Positions 25,322 to 32,816 of a stretch of DNA of 32,985 nt are shown here, piece by piece. The notes below the pieces were generated by a model. It searched no databases. It saw nothing but the letters and a program-made list of their open reading frames with translations, and was not told the origin of the DNA. Source of the DNA: Deltaproteobacteria bacterium (lineage in GTDB: Bacteria > Myxococcota_A > UBA9160 > JAFDDA01); contig JAFDDA010000038.1 in the NCBI GenBank assembly GCA_019311105.1, positions 1 to 32,985 of the forward strand, written 5' to 3'. The translations under genes were made by a program, and so were the position numbers. Every line of letters begins with the position of its first letter. The stretch's first letter is position 1.

Positions 25322-25723
25322 ATGAGAGCCGTGAAGATCGCCGTATTCGTGGTCATCGTCTACGTCGGGATCGTGGTCACGTTCGAATCGATGCTCGGGG
25401 TCTTCCAGCCCGCGAACGAGTCGACGCTCGTCCTCACGACGACCGATGCGGGTGGGGCCCAGCACGAACGGGTCGTGTCGCGCCTCGACAGCGAAGGAAG
25501 CCTCTACGTCTCGGCCAACCACTGGCCGCGCGGGTGGTACCGGCGCACGCTCGAGAACCCGGAGGTCCAGGCCACCGTGGAGGGCCAGAAGCGAGCCTAC
25601 CGGGCCGTCCCCGTCAGCGGCGCCGAACATGACCGCGTCGATGGCGAGCATCCCCACCCTGTGGCGTTCCGGATCGTGACGGGCTTCCCGCCGAGGCGCC
25701 TGCTCCGACTGGATCCCCGCTAG
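25322..25723 (+). CDS. F420H2-type nitroreductase/quinone-reductase-like small protein with N-terminal TM helix
   Basis: A 133-residue protein. A hydrophobic N-terminal helix (VKIAVFVVIVYVGIVVTFE) precedes a split-barrel-type core: STLVLTTTDAGGAQHERVVSRLDSEGSLYVSANHWPRGWYRRTLENPEVQATV. The LVLTTT, GSLYVSA and WYRRTLENPEVQ elements resemble deazaflavin (F420)-dependent nitroreductase / DUF385-type proteins. Cofactor use is inferred, not shown. The ATG has a GGAGG Shine-Dalgarno about 6 nt upstream. The sulfatase gene follows closely on the same strand, so cotranscription is likely. Confidence 0.65.
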   Translation: MRAVKIAVFVVIVYVGIVVTFESMLGVFQPANESTLVLTTTDAGGAQHERVVSRLDSEGSLYVSANHWPRGWYRRTLENPEVQATVEGQKRAYRAVPVSGAEHDRVDGEHPHPVAFRIVTGFPPRRLLRLDPR

Positions 25724-25788
25724 GCACGCGACCCAGGAGAACCTCGCTGCGCGTCTTTCGTTTCCTCGCTCGAGTCACGGGCTCCATC

Positions 25789-27237
25789 GTGGTCATCGTC
25801 GTCGGTCTGGCCTTGGTGGGCCTGACGGCGCGCTACGTCCAGGCACGCTTCCTGCTCGGCCCGGCCGAGCCCACGCACTTGGCGCAGAAGGAGCGCTATC
25901 TCGCTTCGCTCCCTGAGGTGAGCCCGACGGCGCCGAGCTTCGTGGTGATCTTCTTCGACGATCTCGGCTACGGCGACCTGTCGAGCTACGGCAACCGCCT
26001 CATCGACACGCCCGCAATCGACCTCGCCGCCGAGGAGGGCCTGCGGATGACGAGCTTCTACTCCGCTTCGTCGGTCTGTACGCCTTCCCGCGCAGCGCTA
26101 CTGACCGGACGCTATCCGCCGCGGACCCTGACCGATCGCCATGTCTACTTCCCCGACGACTCGCTGATCGGCACGGGCCGCCGCATGCTGGGCTGGGCCA
26201 ACGAGTTGCCAAGGGACGAGATCACGCTCGCCGAGGCCCTCGGCGAGGCAGGGTATGCGACGGCGATGGTGGGCAAGTGGCACCTCGGCGGCCGGCCGGG
26301 CCACCATCCGGTGGACTTCGGCTTTCAATCCTGGTTCGGCGTGCTCTACAGCAACGACATGGTGCCGCTCGATCTCTACCGCGGCCGGGAGGTCATCCAC
26401 GAAGATCTGCGCAGTCCGGGCCTCTTCGGGAGTGGAGAGCGCGACGAGGCGCGGCCCCTCGGCCCCGGGGGCATCGACCAGAGGGAGCTGACGGAGCGCT
26501 ACACGGACGAGTCCATCGCCTTCCTCGAGGCGAATCGCGAGCGTCCCTTCTTCCTCTACCTCGCCCACACCTTCCCTCACGTGCCCCACTACGCTTCGAA
26601 GGGCCACGCCGGCGAGTCCGAGGGCGGCGTCTATGGCGACGTGGTCGAGGATCTCGACCGCAGTACGGGCGCCATCCTCGCGGCGCTCGACCGGCTGGGT
26701 CTCGCCGAGACGACGGCAGTGTTCATCACGAGCGACAACGGCGCGGATTACAACGGGAGCCCCGGGCCGCTCCGCGGCAGGAAGGGCGAAATCCTAGAAG
26801 GCGGCCAACGGGTGCCGATGATCGTGCGTTGGCCCGGCCGCGTCGCCGCCCGAAGCGAGAGCCACGAGCCCGCGATGAACACCGACCTCTTCCCGACCCT
26901 GCTCTCGCTGGCCGGCCTGCCGCTTCCGACGGACCGAGAGATCGACGGCCGGGATCTGACGGCGCTCCTGGAAGGCAGGGCAGGGAGCCCCCACGAACCG
27001 CTCTACTTCTTCCCCGTGCTCGACTCGTTGCCCGGAGCTGTCCGCTCCGGGCCCTTCAAGTACCTGCGCTCGACGGGCGACCTGGGCCGCGACCGCTCCC
27101 ACCTCTCTCGGGTCGACCGCGACGAGGAGGGGCACGAACTCTCGAAACTTCATCCCGAAGAGGCCGTGCGCCTGGAAGCAGCGCTCGAAGAGATGCGGTC
27201 GCAGGTGGAGGCCAACCCGAGAGGCTGGCTGCCCTAG
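25789..27237 (+). CDS. Type I sulfatase (formylglycine-dependent), membrane-anchored
   Basis: This is a bona fide arylsulfatase-like enzyme that hydrolyses sulfate esters. Numbered from the GTG at 25789, it has metal ligands in FVVIFFDDLGYGDLSSYG (Asp57, Asp58), the formylglycine motif C97-T-P-S-R (SSVCTPSRAALLTGR), VGKWHLGG with the catalytic Lys, HTFPHVPHY and ITSDNGADYNGS. The N-terminus is a hydrophobic anchor, so the enzyme faces outside the cytoplasm. The start is uncertain: the only good Shine-Dalgarno (AGGAGA, 25735-25740) sits 6 nt before an in-frame CTG at 25747, which would add a basic RVFRFLAR stretch before the TM helix. A formylglycine-generating enzyme is not in the window. Substrate unknown. 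Confidence 0.9.
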   Translation: MVIVVGLALVGLTARYVQARFLLGPAEPTHLAQKERYLASLPEVSPTAPSFVVIFFDDLGYGDLSSYGNRLIDTPAIDLAAEEGLRMTSFYSASSVCTPSRAALLTGRYPPRTLTDRHVYFPDDSLIGTGRRMLGWANELPRDEITLAEALGEAGYATAMVGKWHLGGRPGHHPVDFGFQSWFGVLYSNDMVPLDLYRGREVIHEDLRSPGLFGSGERDEARPLGPGGIDQRELTERYTDESIAFLEANRERPFFLYLAHTFPHVPHYASKGHAGESEGGVYGDVVEDLDRSTGAILAALDRLGLAETTAVFITSDNGADYNGSPGPLRGRKGEILEGGQRVPMIVRWPGRVAARSESHEPAMNTDLFPTLLSLAGLPLPTDREIDGRDLTALLEGRAGSPHEPLYFFPVLDSLPGAVRSGPFKYLRSTGDLGRDRSHLSRVDRDEEGHELSKLHPEEAVRLEAALEEMRSQVEANPRGWLP

Positions 27238-27292
27238 CTGGGCTCCGTGTCGCGCGCATGCCCGTAGCGGCTTTTTGGGGTTGCCACAGGTC

Positions 27293-27321
27293 GTATTACG
27301 TTGTATTACGTATGACATACG
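27293..27321. promoter_or_regulatory. AT-rich promoter region with tandem repeats and palindrome
   Basis: GTATTACGT occurs twice in tandem (27293-27301, 27303-27311), 10 bp apart, so on the same helix face. The second copy runs into the perfect palindrome CGTATG-A-CATACG (27309-27321). The site is 40 nt upstream of the small helical protein gene. A ribbon-helix-helix protein is encoded second in the same operon and could bind here; that is inference. Confidence 0.55.
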
Positions 27322-27360
27322 AAAGGCTGAGGCCGCCGCCCAGGCCTCCAGGAGACCGCC

Positions 27361-27645
27361 ATGACGACGACCCATTCCGACCCGAACCTGACCACCCTGA
27401 CCACACGGCTCCAGGACACCGTCGACCGCGGCGTGACCGGCGTCGAGGGGATCCATCGATCGATCGCCGACCTGCCCCTCGAAGTGATGGAGCGCAACGG
27501 CCTCCTCGCGGCGACGGCCGCCGACGTGCGCGAGATCCAGGACCGGTCGATCGGGGCGGTCTACGACGTGATCCGCGACGTCAACCGGCGCATCGGGGAG
27601 CTGGCTTCGGAGCTGCTCGACGGACAAGACGGCGAGGCGCAGTAG
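27361..27645 (+). CDS. Small helical protein, first gene of a three-gene operon
   Basis: A 94-residue, probably all-helical, cytoplasmic protein. The visible core is VEGIHRSIADLPLEVMERNG followed by TAADVREIQDRSIGAVYDVIRDVNRRIGELASELL. No signal peptide, membrane segment or cysteine is present. The amphipathic pattern recalls phasin-like or granule-associated proteins, but I do not recognise the family with confidence. Its Shine-Dalgarno (AGGAGA) is about 6 nt before the ATG. It sits behind an AT-rich promoter with a palindrome and is followed 9 nt later by the RHH-type gene. Confidence 0.75.
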   Translation: MTTTHSDPNLTTLTTRLQDTVDRGVTGVEGIHRSIADLPLEVMERNGLLAATAADVREIQDRSIGAVYDVIRDVNRRIGELASELLDGQDGEAQ

Positions 27646-27654
27646 CCTCCGGAC

Positions 27655-28128
27655 ATGACCGAACGCAAGGATCGTTTGATCCAGACCCGGGTGCCCGAGA
27701 CACTCGAGACGACCCTCAAGGACGAGGCGCGTCGGCGACGCACGACCGTGTCGCAGATGATCCGCACCGTCCTTGAGGACACGTTCCACCTCGTGGACGA
27801 CGTGGTCGCGAACGTGGACATGATCGTCAGCGACTCCGTCGAGCTCGCCCAGCGGGTCGGCCGCACCGCGCGCAGACGAGCGGCGGACGCCGATGCGCCC
27901 TGCGGCGAGGCGCTGCCCGACGCCGCCGACCGGATCGCGCCGGTCCAGGCATGGAACGAGGTCGTCCTCAACCAGGCCGTCGACTGCTCGAAGTGCGGCG
28001 CCGAGCTGCCGCGCGGACGCCGAGCCTACCTGGGGCTCTGCGACGACCCGACCCAGGTCCGGGCCTGGCTCTGCGCATCGGCTGTCGAAGCGTTGGCCAG
28101 CGAACCCGAAACCGGAGAAGAAGCGTGA
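27655..28128 (+). CDS. Ribbon-helix-helix-type protein with C-terminal cysteine (zinc-like) module
   Basis: A 157-residue protein. The N-terminus LIQTRVPETLETTLKDEARRRRTTVSQMIRTVLED (about 8-42) has the strand-helix-helix layout of CopG/Arc-type DNA-binding domains. The middle segment is a probable helical linker. The C-terminal CSKCGAELPRGRRAYLGLC...RAWLC contains a Cys-x2-Cys pair and two more Cys, suggesting a small zinc-binding unit. It may repress its own operon through the upstream palindrome. Its stop overlaps the start of the alpha/beta hydrolase gene (GTGA), so translation is coupled. Confidence 0.7.
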   Translation: MTERKDRLIQTRVPETLETTLKDEARRRRTTVSQMIRTVLEDTFHLVDDVVANVDMIVSDSVELAQRVGRTARRRAADADAPCGEALPDAADRIAPVQAWNEVVLNQAVDCSKCGAELPRGRRAYLGLCDDPTQVRAWLCASAVEALASEPETGEEA

Positions 28129-29093
28129 CCGATCGATCCTCGTTCCGGCTGCAACACGTCCGGCTGCACGGCCACGACGTCGGCTACCGGATGGCGGGGA
28201 GCGGCCCGGCGATCCTCTTGATCCACGGCATGGCGGGGAGTTCGCGGACCTGGCGGGAGACCATGCCGGTGCTCGCGCGCGACTACACCGTGATCGCCCC
28301 CGACCTGCTCGGCCACGGCGAGTCGGCGAAGCCCATGGGGGACTACTCGCTCGGCGCCCACGCGAGCGGCCTTCGTGACCTGCTGAGCGGGGCACTTGGC
28401 ATCGAGCGAGCCACGCTCGTGGGCCAGTCCCTCGGCGGCGGCGTCGCCATGCAGCTCGCCTATCAACACCCGGAGCTGTGCGAACGCCTTGTGCTGGTCG
28501 GCGCCGGCGGGCTCGGGCGCGAGGTGAGTTGGCTGCTGCGCATGCTCACCCTTCCGGGCGCCGAGTTCCTCATGCCACTCTTCTTCCCGCGCTTCCTGCG
28601 CGATCGCGGAAACGAACTCAACTCGTTCCTCCACGACCGCGGGATCCGCGCCCCCCACGCGGGCGAGATGTGGCGCGCCTATGCCTCGCTGGCCGAGCCC
28701 GAGAACCGCCACGCCTTCATCCAGACGATGCGTGCCGTGGTCGACCCGGGCGGGCAGACGGTGAGCGCGAACGACCGGCTCTATCTGGCGGGCGCGGTGC
28801 CGTCGCTTCTGATGTGGGGCGACCAGGACGACATCATCCCCGTCGAACACGCCCACGCGGCTCACGCCCGGATGCCGGGGAGTCGGCTCGAGATCTTCGA
28901 GGGCGCCGGGCACTTCCTTCACGTCGAGGCGCCGGACCGCTTCGTCTCGGTCCTCACGGACTTCATCGAGACGACCGAGCCCGCGACCCCCGACTTCGAA
29001 GAGTTTCGCGAGCTGGTTCGCGCCGGAGCCCATCGCGCGGAAGCACCCGCGGAAGCCGAACCCACCCCCTCGCCGGCCGTGGTCATCGCGTAG
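28125..29093 (+). CDS. Alpha/beta-fold hydrolase
   Basis: A 322-residue alpha/beta hydrolase. The oxyanion region is ILLIHGMAGSSRTW (about 26-39), the nucleophile elbow G-x-S-x-G is GQSLGGG (about 105-111), the catalytic acid lies in MWGDQDDIIP and the His in GAGHFLH. The lid (about 130-210) is large and hydrophobic (VSWLLRMLTLPGAEFLMPLFFPRF), fitting a lipophilic ester or thioester substrate. A C-terminal Ala/Glu/Pro tail follows. The GTG at 28125 overlaps the previous stop by 4 nt. Linked to the small helical protein and the RHH protein, it might work on lipid or polyester stores; this is speculative. Confidence 0.85.
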   Translation: MTDRSSFRLQHVRLHGHDVGYRMAGSGPAILLIHGMAGSSRTWRETMPVLARDYTVIAPDLLGHGESAKPMGDYSLGAHASGLRDLLSGALGIERATLVGQSLGGGVAMQLAYQHPELCERLVLVGAGGLGREVSWLLRMLTLPGAEFLMPLFFPRFLRDRGNELNSFLHDRGIRAPHAGEMWRAYASLAEPENRHAFIQTMRAVVDPGGQTVSANDRLYLAGAVPSLLMWGDQDDIIPVEHAHAAHARMPGSRLEIFEGAGHFLHVEAPDRFVSVLTDFIETTEPATPDFEEFRELVRAGAHRAEAPAEAEPTPSPAVVIA

Positions 29094-29164
29094 CTGGCTT
29101 CGGGTGGATCGATCTGATCTTCCAAAAGGGGCCTCGGGATGACGGCACGCTAGGATTGGCCGCC

Positions 29165-30748
29165 GTGGCCACCGACGTCGAGATCGCACGCTCCGTTCGC
29201 CCCCAGCCCATCGCCGAGATCGCGGGCCGCCTCGGCCTCGCGGACGGCGCATGGCTGCCCTTCGGTGGCGACGTGGCCAAGGTGGATCCGGCACTCGCCC
29301 ACGCGGGCGGCGCGCGGGCCTCGCGCTTGGTTCTCGTCTCGGCCATCACCCCCACCGCCGCCGGTGAAGGCAAGACCACGACCAGCATCGGCCTGGCGGA
29401 TGGGCTCGCGAAGCTCGGCGAGTCGGTCTGCCTGGCCCTGCGCGAGCACTTCACCGGCGACTTCCACGCCGTCACCTCGGCCCACAACCTGTTGGCCGCG
29501 ATGCTCGACAACCACCTCTATTGGGGGAATCGCCTGGGCATCGACCCGCGGCGTGTGCTGTGGCGCCGCGTGCTCGACATGAACGACCGCGCCCTGCGCA
29601 ACGTGATCGTCGGCCTCGGCGGCCACCGCCAGGGCGTGCCCCGCGAGAGCGGCTTCGACATCACCGCCGCCTCCGAGGTGATGGCCATGCTGTGCCTGGC
29701 CGAGGACGAGGAGGATCTGCGCGCGCGCATCGACCGGCTGCTCGTCGGCTTCAGCTACGACGGAGAGCCCGTGACGGCGAGCTCCCTCGGCGCGGCGGGC
29801 TCGATGCTCGCGCTCCTCCAGGACGCGCTCTGGCCGAACCTCGTCCAGACCCTCGAAGGCGTGCCTGCGTTGGTGCACGGCGGCCCTTTCGCCAATATCG
29901 CCCACGGCTGCAACAGCGTTGTGGCCACGCGCGCGGCCCTGGGCCTCGCCGACTGGGCCGTCACCGAGGCGGGCTTCGGCTTCGACCTCGGCGCCGAGAA
30001 GTTCTTCGACATCAAGTGCCGCAGCGCCGGCCTCGACACCGCCGCGGTCGTGCTGGTGGCGACGGTGCGCGCGTTGAAACTGCACGGTGGCGCGAAGAAG
30101 AGCGAGCTCGCCACGCCGGACGTCGGCGCGGTGACGCGCGGCCTCCCGAACCTCGAGAAGCACGTCGAGAACATCGGGCACTTCGGCCAGACGCCGGTGG
30201 TGGCACTCAACCGCTTCGGGAACGATGCCGACGAAGAGATCGCCGTGGTGCGCGAGCGCTGCGCCGAGCTCGGCGTGCCCTTCGCCGTGTCCGACCACCA
30301 CGCCCGCGGTGGCGAGGGCGCGGTGGAGCTCGCCCGCGCGGTCGTCGAGCACGCCGACGGCCGTGGCAGCGACCGCCCCTTCCAACCGCTCTACTCGCTC
30401 GACGCGAGGGTGGAAGACAAGATTCTCTCTGTCGCCCGCGCCATGTACGGAGCCGCGGGAATCGTCCTCACCGCCCAGGCACGCCGCGACCTGCGCGACG
30501 TCGAACGTCACGGCTACGCGGGGCTCCCCGTGTGCATCGCGAAGACGCCGGCCTCGCTCTCGGACGAGCCGAAACTCCGGGGCCGCCCCGAGGGCTTCGA
30601 GGTCACCGTTTGCGGCATCCAGATCAACGCCGGCGCGGGCTTCCTCGTCGTCCTGACCGGCGACATCCTGCGCATGCCGGGCCTCCCGAGGAAGCCTCTG
30701 GCCGAGGCCATCGACCTGCGCGAGGGGCGGATCGTCGGGCTGGAGTGA
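29165..30748 (+). CDS. fhs: Formate-tetrahydrofolate ligase lacking a conserved 29-residue segment
   Basis: The enzyme makes 10-formyl-tetrahydrofolate from formate, ATP and THF in one-carbon metabolism. Family blocks are clear: TDVEIARSVRPQPIAEIAGRLG at the N-terminus, the P-loop ITPTAAGEGKTTT (61-73), HFTGDFHAVTSAHNLLAAMLDNHLYWGN, and VATVRALKLHGG (family signature 2). Between LRE (to residue 94) and HFTGDFHA (from 95) about 29 residues present in all family members I know are absent, including the KGGAAGGGY signature 1. The frame is kept. Length is 527 rather than about 556, so nothing else is missing. Activity is doubtful if the deletion is real. The start is a GTG at 29165. Confidence 0.9.
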   Translation: MATDVEIARSVRPQPIAEIAGRLGLADGAWLPFGGDVAKVDPALAHAGGARASRLVLVSAITPTAAGEGKTTTSIGLADGLAKLGESVCLALREHFTGDFHAVTSAHNLLAAMLDNHLYWGNRLGIDPRRVLWRRVLDMNDRALRNVIVGLGGHRQGVPRESGFDITAASEVMAMLCLAEDEEDLRARIDRLLVGFSYDGEPVTASSLGAAGSMLALLQDALWPNLVQTLEGVPALVHGGPFANIAHGCNSVVATRAALGLADWAVTEAGFGFDLGAEKFFDIKCRSAGLDTAAVVLVATVRALKLHGGAKKSELATPDVGAVTRGLPNLEKHVENIGHFGQTPVVALNRFGNDADEEIAVVRERCAELGVPFAVSDHHARGGEGAVELARAVVEHADGRGSDRPFQPLYSLDARVEDKILSVARAMYGAAGIVLTAQARRDLRDVERHGYAGLPVCIAKTPASLSDEPKLRGRPEGFEVTVCGIQINAGAGFLVVLTGDILRMPGLPRKPLAEAIDLREGRIVGLE

Positions 30749-30794
30749 TGCGGGGAAGCAGCGGGGTCTGGCGCCGACGCCGTGGCGAAGCCGC

Positions 30795-31283
30795 CTAGGG
30801 CTCGAGCTTGCGCGGCCCGCGGAACTCCGAATGACATCCGTCGCAGGCGTCGCGTAGATCCCAGGCCGCCTGTACCTGCTGCTCGAGCCGCATGTGCTCG
30901 GCGTCTCGCGCGATCCCGAGCGCGAGCTCGCGCAACGTCGCCGCGCGCCGATGGAACGCCGCACGCTCGGGCGTCGTGAGGGATCCGTCGCTCCACGCCG
31001 CCTGGGGGATCTGCTCTGCGGAAGCGGCGATCGCCCGGGCCGTCTCGACCAGGTCGGCCGTGGACGCCTCGCTCGCGGCTTCGAGGTCCGACGTCTCGGC
31101 TGGCCGCTCCTCCGTCAACCGGTCGAGCTCGCGCATCGCGCCCAGCAACCGCTCGGTATGCACTGCATGCTCCGCGCCGGTCGGCACCGCATGGGAGGCT
31201 CGTCGCCCAGAGCAGCCCGTGACACCCAGGGCCAACAATGCAAGCAGAACGGGAGCCACGAACCCGTCGATCGAACGCGTCAT
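30795..31283 (-). CDS. Lipoprotein with C-terminal c-type heme motif (cytochrome c'-like)
   Basis: A 162-residue exported protein. The lipobox VTGC places the acylated Cys at residue 24 after a hydrophobic signal peptide. The rest is mostly helical, and the heme attachment motif CDGCH (147-151) stands 12 residues from the C-terminus, as in cytochrome c'-type four-helix proteins (ACDGCHSEFR). It should be a periplasm-facing membrane-attached electron or ligand carrier. The ATG at 31283 gives a clean signal sequence. It lies downstream of the diiron ferritin-like gene on the same strand (215 nt gap) and converges with the formate-tetrahydrofolate ligase gene. Confidence 0.75.
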   Translation of the reverse strand: MTRSIDGFVAPVLLALLALGVTGCSGRRASHAVPTGAEHAVHTERLLGAMRELDRLTEERPAETSDLEAASEASTADLVETARAIAASAEQIPQAAWSDGSLTTPERAAFHRRAATLRELALGIARDAEHMRLEQQVQAAWDLRDACDGCHSEFRGPRKLEP

Positions 31284-31498
31284 TCGGATCCTCCGGAAGC
31301 CTGGGAACGTCGCCGGAGCCGCAGCTCTCCACTCGCCGCGGGCGCCGCAGGCGCGCCGGCCACGCCCGCCAGCAGCGAATAGGTATGCGGCTGCGCGAGC
31401 CGCTCTCGGCCCACGTGCGTCTGCATCCAAGCAAATTGCCGCGACGATCCTCGCCGCAGCGGATGCACCCCGCCGGAAATGGACCCGGAGCCCGCGTT

Positions 31499-32395
31499 CT
31501 AGGGTCGAACTGGCGTCTGGTAGTCGATGCCGATGCGACCGAGCCGCGTCTTGAACTCCTTGAGCACCGTCTCCGACAGCGCGGCTTCGAGCTCTGCCGG
31601 ATCGGCGTTAGCCAGATTGACGCCCTGCCACTCGGATTCCTGGATCACTTCCTCGCCCGCTTCCTCGGCCGCCTTGCGAAAACGCTCCCGCTGCTCGGCG
31701 ATTGCGCCATCCCGGAATCGGTCGGCGAAGGTCGCCAGCATGTAGTAGGTCATCTCCTTCTGGAGCCTCTCCACCTCGGGCTTCTTCTCGGGTTGCTCCT
31801 TGATCAGCGACCCGATGCGGTTCTCACCGAAGCCCACGTGACGGCGCTCGTCCGCGATCGTACCCGACAGGGTCTGGGCGAACTTCGGGTTCCCGGTCTG
31901 CATCGAGGCGTGCAGCATCTCGAAGACCGTGAACGCCATGCCCTCGAGGACGATGTTCTGACCGACCACGCCGGCGACGAAGTCGCGCTTGTCGACCTTC
32001 TCCAGGAGCAGCTCCGCAAACTTCACGAGGTTCGGGTTCGCACGCTCTGCGATGGTGTCCTCGAGTTCGGACTTCTTTACGCCGAGGTCGAAGAGCCGTT
32101 GGGTGAAGATCTCGACGTGGCGGGCTTCGTCGAGGGCCTGGGTGGCGAGGAAGCGTTTGCTTGGATGGTCGGGCGCGCAGCCGATCAGGCCGGCCGAGGC
32201 ATGGAGAGCGCAGCGCTCCCCGGCGACCAGCTGCACCGTCAGCGAGATCGCCTGATCGAGGATGAACGGATCCTCCAGCACCAGCTCCGGTTCGGTCAGG
32301 CCCGGCTCGTGCCCGTACTCCGTGTCGATCAGATAGCCATTCGGGCAGGACTCGAGCCAGCGCTGGATCGAGTACCCATCGAGGAAGTCAGCCAT
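31499..32395 (-). CDS. Ferritin-like (R2-type) diiron protein
   Basis: A 298-residue helical protein with a full set of candidate diiron ligands in the ribonucleotide-reductase-R2/AurF-like pattern: Glu60 (AGERC), Glu90-x2-His93 (DEARH), Glu151 (LEGM) and Glu183-x2-His186 (DERRH). The 30- and 32-residue spacings fit the four-helix bundle. It probably activates oxygen for an oxidation or N-oxygenation, or acts as a metal-dependent oxidase; the substrate is unknown. The ATG at 32395 has an AAGGAG site (32404-32409 on the plus-strand coordinates). A strong inverted repeat lies immediately before that site in the leader. Confidence 0.85.
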   Translation of the reverse strand: MADFLDGYSIQRWLESCPNGYLIDTEYGHEPGLTEPELVLEDPFILDQAISLTVQLVAGERCALHASAGLIGCAPDHPSKRFLATQALDEARHVEIFTQRLFDLGVKKSELEDTIAERANPNLVKFAELLLEKVDKRDFVAGVVGQNIVLEGMAFTVFEMLHASMQTGNPKFAQTLSGTIADERRHVGFGENRIGSLIKEQPEKKPEVERLQKEMTYYMLATFADRFRDGAIAEQRERFRKAAEEAGEEVIQESEWQGVNLANADPAELEAALSETVLKEFKTRLGRIGIDYQTPVRP

Positions 32396-32816
32396 GTTCC
32401 TATCTCCTTGGTTTGGGAGACGGCGGGCGCGAGTCGTCGAGCCCGCTCTCCGAGCAAACCCGATGCCGTCCAGGACATTCGTAGCACGCGCTCGCGCGCG
32501 GCACCCGGGATGGTGCGGACGACAGGCTGCGCGCCACGCCGTGATCATGGGGCATGAGGTCATCTGTGGCAGATAGGGCGTTCTTAACCCGGTCCGAGTG
32601 AGGCGTTCTGTCAAACCCTGCGGGAGCCACAACGGGCGCCACGGTGAACGGCGGGGAACGAGATCTCCGCCATGACCGTGACCGTCTTCAGCGATCAGCC
32701 CGATCCCCTCGCGAGTCTGCGAAAGGTCCACGACGAAACCCAAGCCTCCAAGGCCAGGCTTCTACGGGATGGGGCTGGTCAGCGCCGCGAACGAGCTCGC
32801 GCCCTGACCCGGCGCG
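32396..32816. other. Intergenic/leader region of the ferritin-like gene
   Basis: This 421-nt stretch contains the leader hairpin next to the ferritin-like gene. It also holds two copies of GGCGTTCT (32578-32585, 32602-32609) and a small inverted repeat AAGCCT/AGGCTT (32742-32747, 32756-32761) near the end of the deiodinase-like gene. A plus-strand frame from 32672 (MTVTVFSDQPDPLASLRKV) turns arginine-rich and overlaps the deiodinase-like gene; I do not accept it as a gene. Confidence 0.45.
32410..32460 (-). promoter_or_regulatory. Long imperfect hairpin in the 5' leader of the ferritin-like gene
   Basis: Three stacked helices pair across 51 nt: GGTTTG (32410-32415) with CAAACC (32455-32460), GGAGA (32416-32420) with TCTCC (32447-32451), and GCGGGC (32423-32428) with GCCCGC (32441-32446). 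That makes 17 pairs, with a 3-nt and a 2-nt bulge and a 12-nt loop. In the transcript it ends directly against the AAGGAG ribosome-binding site. It could control translation, protect the 5' end or act as an attenuator. Confidence 0.55.

Noticed and set aside
32578-32609. Two direct copies of GGCGTTCT, 24 bp apart
   Set aside because: Too short and isolated to support a regulatory or mobile-element claim.
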